DNA of 6,784 bases from contig JAUWYH010000086.1 in NCBI GenBank assembly GCA_030615975.1, positions 1-6,784 of the forward strand, read 5' to 3'. Below the pieces are notes generated by a model that did not search any database, was not told the origin of the DNA, and saw only the letters and a list, made by a program, of their open reading frames with translations. Every line of letters begins with the position of its first letter. Within the stretch, counting starts at the first letter, position 1. The position numbers and the translations under genes were made by a program. The stretch comes from Candidatus Aminicenantota bacterium (lineage in GTDB: Bacteria; Acidobacteriota; Aminicenantia; Aminicenantales; Aminicenantaceae). This document shows, one piece after another, positions 1 to 4,832 of the stretch.

Positions 1-376
1 CATTTCCAAGAGCCTGTCTCTTCACTTCTTCTACAGCATTTTCAGGCATTTCCTCAGTTGCTCCGGTCTGAGGGTTGACCATCCAAGCTGTTTCGCCGTC
101 AAAAGCTTGAGTAAACACCATCCCCATAACTTCTCCATCCATGCGCATTTTGTTGGGTTCTTTCTGGTACATGGTGAGCGAACCGCTTATACCCATCTGA
201 ATCATTTCCATAGAACCTGAAAATGTGGTATCTTTGATGCTCTCAAGAACTTTTCTTCCACCCTGAGCTTTGATCATTTTCTCTAAAATTTCGGACGCTT
301 TCTCGCCAGATCCTGGAGAGACGACCAGACACAGAATGAAAAGACTAAGAAGAGATAAAGTAAGAGTTTTTTTCAT
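1..376 (-). CDS. LolA-like secreted protein, N-terminal 125 residues (cut by window edge)
   Basis: The ATG at 376-374 is preceded by AAGGAGGA (384-391) at good spacing, and the frame stays open to the window edge. The protein begins with a Sec signal peptide: MKK, then a hydrophobic stretch to about residue 20, with likely cleavage near SPGSGE. The mature part opens with an amphipathic stretch (KASEILEKMIKAQGG) and continues as alternating beta-type sequence, including FDGETAW at 92-98 and NPQTG at 101-105. This resembles the periplasmic beta-sheet proteins often annotated as outer-membrane lipoprotein-sorting protein-like (LolA/LolB fold). The fold assignment comes from pattern memory, and a true lipoprotein-carrier role is not shown. 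The gene starts only 22 bp after the stop of the upstream peptidase gene, so the two are probably co-transcribed. It could instead be a generic periplasmic protein of unknown function. The C-terminus is missing. Confidence 0.7.
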   Translation of the reverse strand, partial: MKKTLTLSLLSLFILCLVVSPGSGEKASEILEKMIKAQGGRKVLESIKDTTFSGSMEMIQMGISGSLTMYQKEPNKMRMDGEVMGMVFTQAFDGETAWMVNPQTGATEEMPENAVEEVKRQALGN

Positions 377-398
377 AGTTATATCCTCCTTTTTATTT

Positions 399-3320
399 TT
401 AATTTTTGGTTTTTGGCTTTGGCTGGCCAACATCTAGATTATCATAATTTAAAGCAGCGTTAAAGAGCAAAAAGAAACTTCCATGAGTTTCAAAGCGCCA
501 CATGGGATTAATAGCAAAGAGAAGGATGTGCCCTTTGCCTAAAGGTACATCAACCACAGCTGCTCGATTTTGAAGGTCTTCGCCTCCATCGAGCATCCCG
601 CTTATAAGAAGTTTTTCTTTTCGTTCAAAACGAAGGACAACTCTGATTTTGGTTAAGTCAGGAGGCATATAGAGGTTGAGCAGGTCTCGATACTCAGGCG
701 GAATTCCTGTACCAGCCCCTTTTATCTTGGGTGCTTTGTATGGCCGTGCTTGAATGACATCAGGGTCTTTAAGGCTTCCTCGACCGCTCGCTCTTCCTCT
801 TGATTCTCCGTAAAGCATTGCCTCTAAATCTAACCCCCCTGTGGCGGCTTTCATTCCTGTCTCCAAGACAGGGGCGCCGCTGAAATGAACTCCCAGAGAG
901 CGGCCGTAGCCGTAGGTGATTGGACTTCGACGGTCTATGATTCGCGCCTGCAGGACTGTTCCTGCTGTTTTGAGCTTTTTAGGTTTTACAACGGCAACAC
1001 TTTCTACCATTCCGTAATCTATAGGAAGGCTTACATTGGTTGTGATAGGAATAAAAAGTCCTCCATTTTCAATAAATTGTTGGAGATGAAGAATTCCCTC
1101 AAGCCCCATTCCACCACGGATGTCATCCCGGGAATCAGGGCCACCTAAATTCGGATATTTTTCAGATTTTTTCCAAGGAATGGGAGAATCGCCGCTAATA
1201 CCGTTGACCAGTCTCTGAGCTTTGCCGAACATCACTGGAGGGAATATGATAACATCGTATTTGCTTTTCAGGTCTTCTGTGTCTCTTATGTCGTGAACAG
1301 ATATATATGAATAGGGAATTCCCAGTTTTTCAAAAGTCAAACGAAACCATCCTTCATTCTGGGTGAAAATCCAGGTGTGGAGAATAGCAATGCGCGGAAC
1401 AGCCAGTTCATGGGTTTTTACTTTTGGTATTGATTTTACTCCATAAGCTGTAAGCCCAAGGTCTTTTGAAACATTTTTCAAATGTTCTATTATATCAGGA
1501 GCATTGTCTTTGACAGGGATAATGAAAGATCCTGCATTGAATTTCTTGCCTGCAGCAGTGAAATTGCTTTCTGCAGCCAGTATTTTTGCATCTTTTAGGG
1601 CGAAGCGAAATTTCATTAATGCATTCTCAGCATTGTGGTTGATAAGGAAAGCCACGGCTTTTTCTGGCTTGACCACCTTACCTTGAATTTTGACTTCCTT
1701 TTCAAGAAGAGTCATAGGGACATCCAGTACCTTTTTGTCCAGAATCCGGATGGTTTTGATATCATGAAGTGCCCCCAATGTCCATCCTGTATCATCGTAA
1801 GGCCTGGGGTCATTGGGGTTATAATATTGAGTATCAAGAAGCATATCCACGCAGCGACTGTAGGGCTGGTCCATACGAATAATGTAGCTTTTAGCAGGAA
1901 ATTTTTCTTTCTTGATTGTAAATTCCTTTTTTGCTATATGAACTTCAGCTCCATGTTTGCGTAATTGGTTAACAAGTTCAGCCGCAGCCAAGGGGCGTTT
2001 TCCATCGGCAGGGATCACCCAAGCTGCTGGACCCTCGGTTGTTGCCTTGGCCACAGAGCGTTTGCTTTTGAGATAGAAATTTTTTAAAAATTTCATATTG
2101 TTGTCTGCAACATGTTTCAAGGCAAAGAGCAGAGCGCTCTGCTGAAGATTTATATTGTTTCGGATGGACCATTTGACAGCTGGAAGAGGAGGATAGGGCC
2201 TGTACCAGGCTCGCTTAGATTGAGGGCCTACGTTTCGTACCAGAGTATCTGCGCCGGTCCCTCCGAAGGTTTCATAGAAACGGCCTGTAGAATTATGGAA
2301 CATAGCAATATAAAAAGCGTAGCTTGGAGACCATCCATCAAAAAAACCGTGGGTCCAGACTCCTGGCACTTTCCGCTTGGTCATTTCAGATATTTCTACA
2401 TAGGCCAGCTCTTGCCATTCGTTGATGGTTATGGGGTCAAGCCAGGCATTGTAGGGGCCGGTTCCTGTGGAGGTGTAAAGGTAAGGTATGGACTCATGAA
2501 GATCATGCATGATTATCGGGTGCCACTCGAAGTAGGTCTTTAATAAATTTTCTGTCAGCTTGAGAGCAAGGCCTAGATTGTCGCGGTTGTTATCGTGAGC
2601 CACATAATTTCCCCAGTAGACAAGAGGAATGGTTTTCTTGTCTTTGTGCTCTTTTTTGTATCGATAAGTATCGACATAACGGTCTCTCCCGTCCACTTCA
2701 AGGACTGGAGTTACGAGTACCACAAGATTTTTTCGGATAGCCTGGAAGAAATCAGTTTCATCTACAGCCAGACGGTAAACAAGCTCCATCAACATTTCTG
2801 GAGCTCCACATTCAGGGGAATGGAGAGCGCCTGTTATCCAGTAGATAGGTAATCCCTCGGCTAATAGTTTTTCTGCCTCAGATTCCTTTATTCTTCGAGG
2901 GTCCGCAAGAAGATTTAATATTTCTTTAATCCTTTTCAATCCCTGGATATTTTCCTCGTCTGAAACAGCCACAGTGATCATTTCCTTTCCTTCATCACTC
3001 AGACCAATCGAAAATGCTGTGACACGAGGACTGACTTCGGCGACTGCTTTCATATATTTGTTTATATCTGCTGTGTAATGAAGAATATTGGGCACACCAA
3101 TAACATTTCCTAAGATATCTTTGGGAGTAGGGACAGTTTCTGAAGCGGGAAGATGATCGACGAGTTCGGTGAGAAAGAATTTTTCTGTTGTGTATTCGAG
3201 AATCTTTTGGCTGTACTCCTTGTCAATTTTCTGTTGAGCTGAAAGAGTTGGAGATAAGATAAAGATACAGAAAAAAAGCAGAAAGACTGAATAGATAATA
3301 ACTTTAGTCAAACGATTCAT
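399..3320 (-). CDS. Secreted M14-family zinc carboxypeptidase-like protein with GATase1-like C-terminal region (973 aa)
   Basis: The start is supported by AAGGAGGA at 3325-3332, and the gene ends in TAA at 399-401. Residues 1-28 form a signal peptide (basic start, long hydrophobic core, LSA before QQ), so the product is exported. Residues about 75-410 look like an M14 metallopeptidase domain. The zinc motif HxxE is H167-S-P-E170, substrate-binding Asn-Arg is N245-R246, the third zinc ligand is H275 of DLH (H272 is the alternative), and the general base is E350 in FYETFG. All expected catalytic positions are present, so an active peptidase is likely. Two related modules follow at about 432-495 and 555-615, each with a pattern like F-x(4-5)-K-x-F-x-A-x-S-[YF]-I-I. 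Residues about 642-770 resemble a class I glutamine-amidotransferase/ThuA-type Rossmann region (VPRIAILHTW, YDVIIFPP, FIENGGLFIP) without an obvious catalytic Cys. At 973 aa it is far longer than a minimal M14 enzyme of about 300 aa. The likely role is degradation of extracellular or periplasmic peptides; the substrate is unknown. Confidence 0.88.
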   Translation of the reverse strand: MNRLTKVIIYSVFLLFFCIFILSPTLSAQQKIDKEYSQKILEYTTEKFFLTELVDHLPASETVPTPKDILGNVIGVPNILHYTADINKYMKAVAEVSPRVTAFSIGLSDEGKEMITVAVSDEENIQGLKRIKEILNLLADPRRIKESEAEKLLAEGLPIYWITGALHSPECGAPEMLMELVYRLAVDETDFFQAIRKNLVVLVTPVLEVDGRDRYVDTYRYKKEHKDKKTIPLVYWGNYVAHDNNRDNLGLALKLTENLLKTYFEWHPIIMHDLHESIPYLYTSTGTGPYNAWLDPITINEWQELAYVEISEMTKRKVPGVWTHGFFDGWSPSYAFYIAMFHNSTGRFYETFGGTGADTLVRNVGPQSKRAWYRPYPPLPAVKWSIRNNINLQQSALLFALKHVADNNMKFLKNFYLKSKRSVAKATTEGPAAWVIPADGKRPLAAAELVNQLRKHGAEVHIAKKEFTIKKEKFPAKSYIIRMDQPYSRCVDMLLDTQYYNPNDPRPYDDTGWTLGALHDIKTIRILDKKVLDVPMTLLEKEVKIQGKVVKPEKAVAFLINHNAENALMKFRFALKDAKILAAESNFTAAGKKFNAGSFIIPVKDNAPDIIEHLKNVSKDLGLTAYGVKSIPKVKTHELAVPRIAILHTWIFTQNEGWFRLTFEKLGIPYSYISVHDIRDTEDLKSKYDVIIFPPVMFGKAQRLVNGISGDSPIPWKKSEKYPNLGGPDSRDDIRGGMGLEGILHLQQFIENGGLFIPITTNVSLPIDYGMVESVAVVKPKKLKTAGTVLQARIIDRRSPITYGYGRSLGVHFSGAPVLETGMKAATGGLDLEAMLYGESRGRASGRGSLKDPDVIQARPYKAPKIKGAGTGIPPEYRDLLNLYMPPDLTKIRVVLRFERKEKLLISGMLDGGEDLQNRAAVVDVPLGKGHILLFAINPMWRFETHGSFFLLFNAALNYDNLDVGQPKPKTKN

Positions 3321-3540
3321 GAATTCCTCCTTTTATATAAATTTTGGGTTTTGTCCGAAAGTAACGTGATATAACCAAAGGCGTTTCTAGTAAAAGTTGT
3401 CACTGCGAAAATTGGGAAATTCACCGTTTTCTGGATTTTATAATAAAACGCAGATTTTTCAAATAAGAAATATAGTTTTTAAGATGTTTTTCCTTTTTCC
3501 AGTGGAGATAAGGTAGGATTCTTGACAAAAACAGAGAGTT
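3321..3540. other. Intergenic region upstream of the M14 peptidase operon
   Basis: This 220-bp AT-rich spacer separates the mini-HTH gene from the peptidase gene. On the minus strand I find no GG-N10-GC sigma54 element and no copy of the TGTTCA-N5-TGAACA palindrome. A small perfect palindrome, TTTTAT-A-ATAAAA, lies at 3436-3448 and overlaps AT-rich sequence that could serve as a -10 region. A TTGAAA lies just upstream of it on the minus strand, but the spacing (about 14) is too short for a confident sigma70 promoter. No terminator hairpin is evident after the mini-HTH stop codon. The operon promoter is presumably here but cannot be placed from sequence alone. Confidence 0.35.
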
Positions 3541-3753
3541 TTAATGCCTGAAGTGATATTTGTCTAATTTTGTGTTGAGAGCTTCCCGAGAAATATCTAA
3601 TATTTCTGCAATATCGCTTACGTTATTATCTGTTAATTTAAGAAGATAGCGAATATATTCCTTTTTTATATTATCAAGAGTGGGCAGATTGTTCGAGGGG
3701 GGATTTTTCTTATTCATAATTAGATAATAGTAAAGATATTTTGTCCTTATCAT
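3541..3753 (-). CDS. Stand-alone Fis-type HTH protein, homologous to the DNA-binding domain of the neighbouring NtrC-like activator (70 aa, or 58 aa from the inner start)
   Basis: The product is essentially only a Fis/NtrC-C-type DNA-binding domain. Its last 48 residues (from LPTLD) align without gaps to the last 48 residues of the sigma54 activator encoded at 6266-4833: 26 are identical, including TLD, KEYI, YLLK, ISR and the final KY..H, and both stop at the same residue. The receiver and AAA+ domains are absent, so it cannot activate sigma54 polymerase itself. It could bind the same operators as a competitor or form heterodimers (inference). Two starts are possible. ATG at 3753-3751 has a GGAGAG ribosome site and gives 70 residues. 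ATG at 3717-3715 has no Shine-Dalgarno but matches the activator's own start context (TCTAA..ATGAATA), giving 58 residues, MNKKN onward. The upstream leader also matches the activator's, so this is probably an internally deleted paralogue, either functional or decaying. No terminator separates it from the 211-aa gene 116 bp upstream, so read-through from that sigma54 promoter is possible. Confidence 0.75.
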   Translation of the reverse strand: MIRTKYLYYYLIMNKKNPPSNNLPTLDNIKKEYIRYLLKLTDNNVSDIAEILDISREALNTKLDKYHFRH

Positions 3754-3771
3754 GATACTCTCCGATGTAAA

Positions 3772-3848
3772 TAACCTGAATTATTCATAAAAACTGCCGA
3801 TACCTCTATTTATTTTAAAAAATATCTGGTTTTTAGCATGATTTTTCA
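3772..3848 (-). repeat. Duplicated leader, copy A (upstream of the mini-HTH gene)
   Basis: This copy matches 6364-6440 without gaps at 63 of 77 positions by my hand count. The best-kept blocks are TAACCTGAAT, TCATAAAAACT, CCGATACC and ATGATTTTTCA (plus-strand reading). It ends 18 bp before the outer start codon of the mini-HTH gene, and on the minus strand it is followed by TATTTACAT, which in the activator leader contains the -35 box. In copy B about 50 bp separate the repeat from TATTTACAT; here they are contiguous, which suggests a deletion in this copy or an insertion in the other. No strong conserved hairpin links the two copies, so shared ancestry of a promoter region is the simplest reading. 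Confidence 0.85.
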
Positions 3849-3869
3849 CAAGATTAAGGGAATCGCTTT

Positions 3870-4505
3870 TTACCTTCTTTGTGCTTCTTGAATCATCCTG
3901 ATGTTGTTTGCCACAATGTATGTCATAGCAAAGTTGGCAATGAGACTAACAGCCCAGGCCAGTCTTTTGTTCTTCCTGTGAAGGTTTTTCATATAATGAA
4001 AGTTATAGGCTGTTAATCCGAGTTTAACAGCTGTAAATAGGTAAGTATTTTTTGTAAAAGGTTTCATGAGGGGGTTAGCTTCCTTTAACCCTTCGTATTT
4101 TAATGCTTTCAATGTAGAGAAATAATCAGCGACATTTAAGGCAGTCAAAGCGATTAAGGAAGTTGTGTAGAGAGAATTTTCTATTCGATTGAGTTTGATC
4201 ATTTTTTGCAAATATTCGGAAGAATAGGATGTCGATTCAAATTTTATGAGGCTTAAATCAAATTTATATTTTGGAAAGGCCTCTTCTTCTATCAATTGGA
4301 ATAACTCTGAATTTCTGAAAGATTTTGTATCTAAGGGGACAAGATATTCTTCTGAAACATAATCTTGAGCATTTAGCTTTTCTTTTGAAACTAGATCATT
4401 CTGGGTTCCTTTATCTTCTGCCGCAAGGAATAGGCAGGAAAGCGAACAAAAAATCAAAGCCAATAGTAAAGTTTTAAAAACGGAAATACATCTCTCTTTT
4501 GCCAC
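3870..4505 (-). CDS. Exported/membrane protein with DUF5658-like C-terminal domain (211 aa)
   Basis: I chose the GTG at 4505-4503 because AAGGAGGA lies 6 bases upstream (4511-4518) and the N-terminus is then a good signal sequence: basic MAKER, then a hydrophobic stretch at about 9-29. Cys24 in SLSC is only a weak lipobox. Residues about 30-108 are charged and probably extracytoplasmic, with no family I recognise. From about residue 112 there are three hydrophobic segments (about 112-126, 153-170 and 182-200). The first and second frame the pattern N-x-x-D127-x3-T131-x7-G139-x2-E142-ANP-LM, characteristic of DUF5658-type small membrane proteins; biochemical function is unknown. The gene has the clearest regulation in the window: a sigma54 -24/-12 promoter, a hairpin at the predicted mRNA 5' end and two distal palindromes. 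It lies immediately downstream of an NtrC-family activator gene, which suggests it is that regulator's target. TAA stop at 3872-3870. Confidence 0.8.
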   Translation of the reverse strand: MAKERCISVFKTLLLALIFCSLSCLFLAAEDKGTQNDLVSKEKLNAQDYVSEEYLVPLDTKSFRNSELFQLIEEEAFPKYKFDLSLIKFESTSYSSEYLQKMIKLNRIENSLYTTSLIALTALNVADYFSTLKALKYEGLKEANPLMKPFTKNTYLFTAVKLGLTAYNFHYMKNLHRKNKRLAWAVSLIANFAMTYIVANNIRMIQEAQRR

Positions 4506-4510
4506 TTTAA

Positions 4511-4518
4511 TCCTCCTT
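4511..4518 (-). promoter_or_regulatory. Ribosome binding site deciding the GTG start of the 211-aa gene
   Basis: AAGGAGGA on the minus strand lies 5 bases (TTAAA) before the GTG at 4505. It matches the anti-Shine-Dalgarno nearly completely, and no other in-frame start has such a site, so GTG is preferred over any internal ATG. Confidence 0.85.
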
Positions 4519-4527
4519 AACCCGAGT

Positions 4528-4552
4528 TGGATCTAATTAAAAATGAGATCCA
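4528..4552 (-). promoter_or_regulatory. Hairpin at the predicted 5' end of the 211-aa gene's mRNA
   Basis: TGGATCT (4528-4534) and AGATCCA (4546-4552) are perfect 7-bp arms around an 11-base AT-rich loop. The sigma54 promoter predicts transcription from about 4555, so this stem would form about 3 nt from the mRNA 5' end and end 9 bases before the Shine-Dalgarno. It could protect the 5' end or be an operator read as DNA. No U-tract follows it, so it is not a terminator. Confidence 0.5.
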
Positions 4553-4565
4553 GATTTATCTATAA

Positions 4566-4582
4566 GGCAAGAAAGATGCCAA
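4566..4582 (-). promoter_or_regulatory. Sigma54 (RpoN) -24/-12 promoter of the 211-aa gene
   Basis: The minus strand reads TTGGCATCTTTCTTGCC, matching the RpoN consensus YTGGCACGN4TTGCW with the invariant GG and GC exactly 10 bases apart. With the C of TTGC at -12 (4567), transcription should start near 4555, giving a leader of about 50 nt. An NtrC-family activator with an intact GAFTGA motif is encoded directly upstream, and two palindromes lie at about -111 and -191. I found no comparable element upstream of the other genes. Confidence 0.85.
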
Positions 4583-4589
4583 AAGTCAT

Positions 4590-4638
4590 AAATTTTCTAT
4601 CTTGTTGTAATTAAAGAAGTTATGAATATAGAAAATTT
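4590..4638. repeat. 11-bp perfect inverted repeat upstream of the sigma54 promoter
   Basis: AAATTTTCTAT (4590-4600) and ATAGAAAATTT (4628-4638) are perfect reverse complements separated by 27 bases, centred about 60 bp upstream of the predicted transcription start. The arms lie between the promoter and the proximal palindrome. They could be paired sites for a second regulator or a bending protein. The AT-rich composition makes chance occurrence more likely than the arm length suggests. Confidence 0.45.
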
Positions 4639-4657
4639 GAGGATAAAATCAGTAATA

Positions 4658-4674
4658 TGTTAAAGAAATGAACA
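4658..4674. promoter_or_regulatory. Proximal candidate enhancer site (UAS) for the NtrC-like activator
   Basis: TGTTAA-N5-TGAACA is an imperfect palindrome centred at about -111 from the predicted start. Together with flanking bases it matches the site at 4738-4754 (4659-4677 against 4739-4757, 16 of 19 identical), with exactly 80 bp between them. Fis-type HTH dimers bind palindromes of this size, and the -100 to -200 location is typical for sigma54 enhancers. Binding by the adjacent regulator is inferred. Confidence 0.6.
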
Positions 4675-4737
4675 CGTAGGTTTCATATCATATATAATTT
4701 ATTAATAATAAATAAATTAGCTGAAAATGATCGCAGT

Positions 4738-4754
4738 TGTTCAAAAAATGAACA
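4738..4754. promoter_or_regulatory. Distal candidate enhancer site (UAS) for the NtrC-like activator
   Basis: TGTTCA-AAAAA-TGAACA is a perfect 6-bp-arm palindrome with a 5-base centre, at about -191 from the predicted transcription start. It is the better of the two related sites upstream of the sigma54 promoter. I did not see the pair of arms in the other intergenic regions of the window. Confidence 0.62.
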
Positions 4755-4762
4755 TGTCTATA

Positions 4763-4812
4763 CAAAAAATGGGGATAGGCTGCTTTTTTTTAAAAAAAGT
4801 TGCCTGTCCCCA
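4763..4812 (-). terminator. REP-like palindrome acting as probable terminator of the activator gene
   Basis: The near-perfect inverted repeat at 4770-4812 has outer arms TGGGGATAGGC and GCCTGTCCCCA and an inner T8/A7 stretch that continues the stem. On the minus strand the stem is followed directly by ATTTTTT (4764-4770), so it has the form of an intrinsic terminator, starting about 20 bases after the activator's stop codon. The GGGGACAGGC core with a T/A centre resembles the REP-type palindromes associated with TnpA_REP (IS200-like Y1) transposases. That link is from memory, and no transposase is present here. The two mismatched pairs are G-T wobbles on the plus strand, so the plus strand folds slightly better. 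Confidence 0.7.
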
Positions 4813-4832
4813 ATTAAAGAGATGATGAAGAA

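Larger units (their letters stand above)
4506..4832. other. 327-bp intergenic control region between activator and DUF5658-like gene
   Basis: No gene is evident here on either strand. In transcription order the region holds the activator's REP-like terminator hairpin (4770-4812), a distal palindrome (4738-4754), a very AT-rich stretch (about 4680-4725), a proximal palindrome (4658-4674), an 11-bp inverted repeat (4590-4638), the sigma54 promoter (4566-4582), a leader hairpin (4528-4552) and a strong ribosome site (4511-4518). The order is that of a typical enhancer-dependent promoter: activator sites 100-200 bp upstream, possible DNA-bending AT-rich sequence between, and a single -24/-12 element. 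Confidence 0.75.

Noticed and set aside
885..1148. Plus-strand open frame inside the peptidase gene
   Set aside because: Antisense to a strongly supported M14 coding region, with no ribosome site and no recognisable domain. The same holds for the other open frames at 1504-1686, 1635-1964, 1978-2172, 2112-2543 and 2595-2852.
3522..3527. TTGACA on the plus strand as a -35 box
   Set aside because: No -10 hexamer at 16-18 bp and no plus-strand gene downstream.
3321..3540. Sigma54 promoter for the peptidase operon
   Set aside because: Every GG on the minus strand was checked; none has GC 10 bases later. The closest, near GGTTATATCACGTT, lacks the -12 GC.
4624..4670. Short plus-strand frame starting ATGAATATAG
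   Set aside because: Very short, no ribosome site, and overlaps the promoter and enhancer elements of the minus-strand gene.
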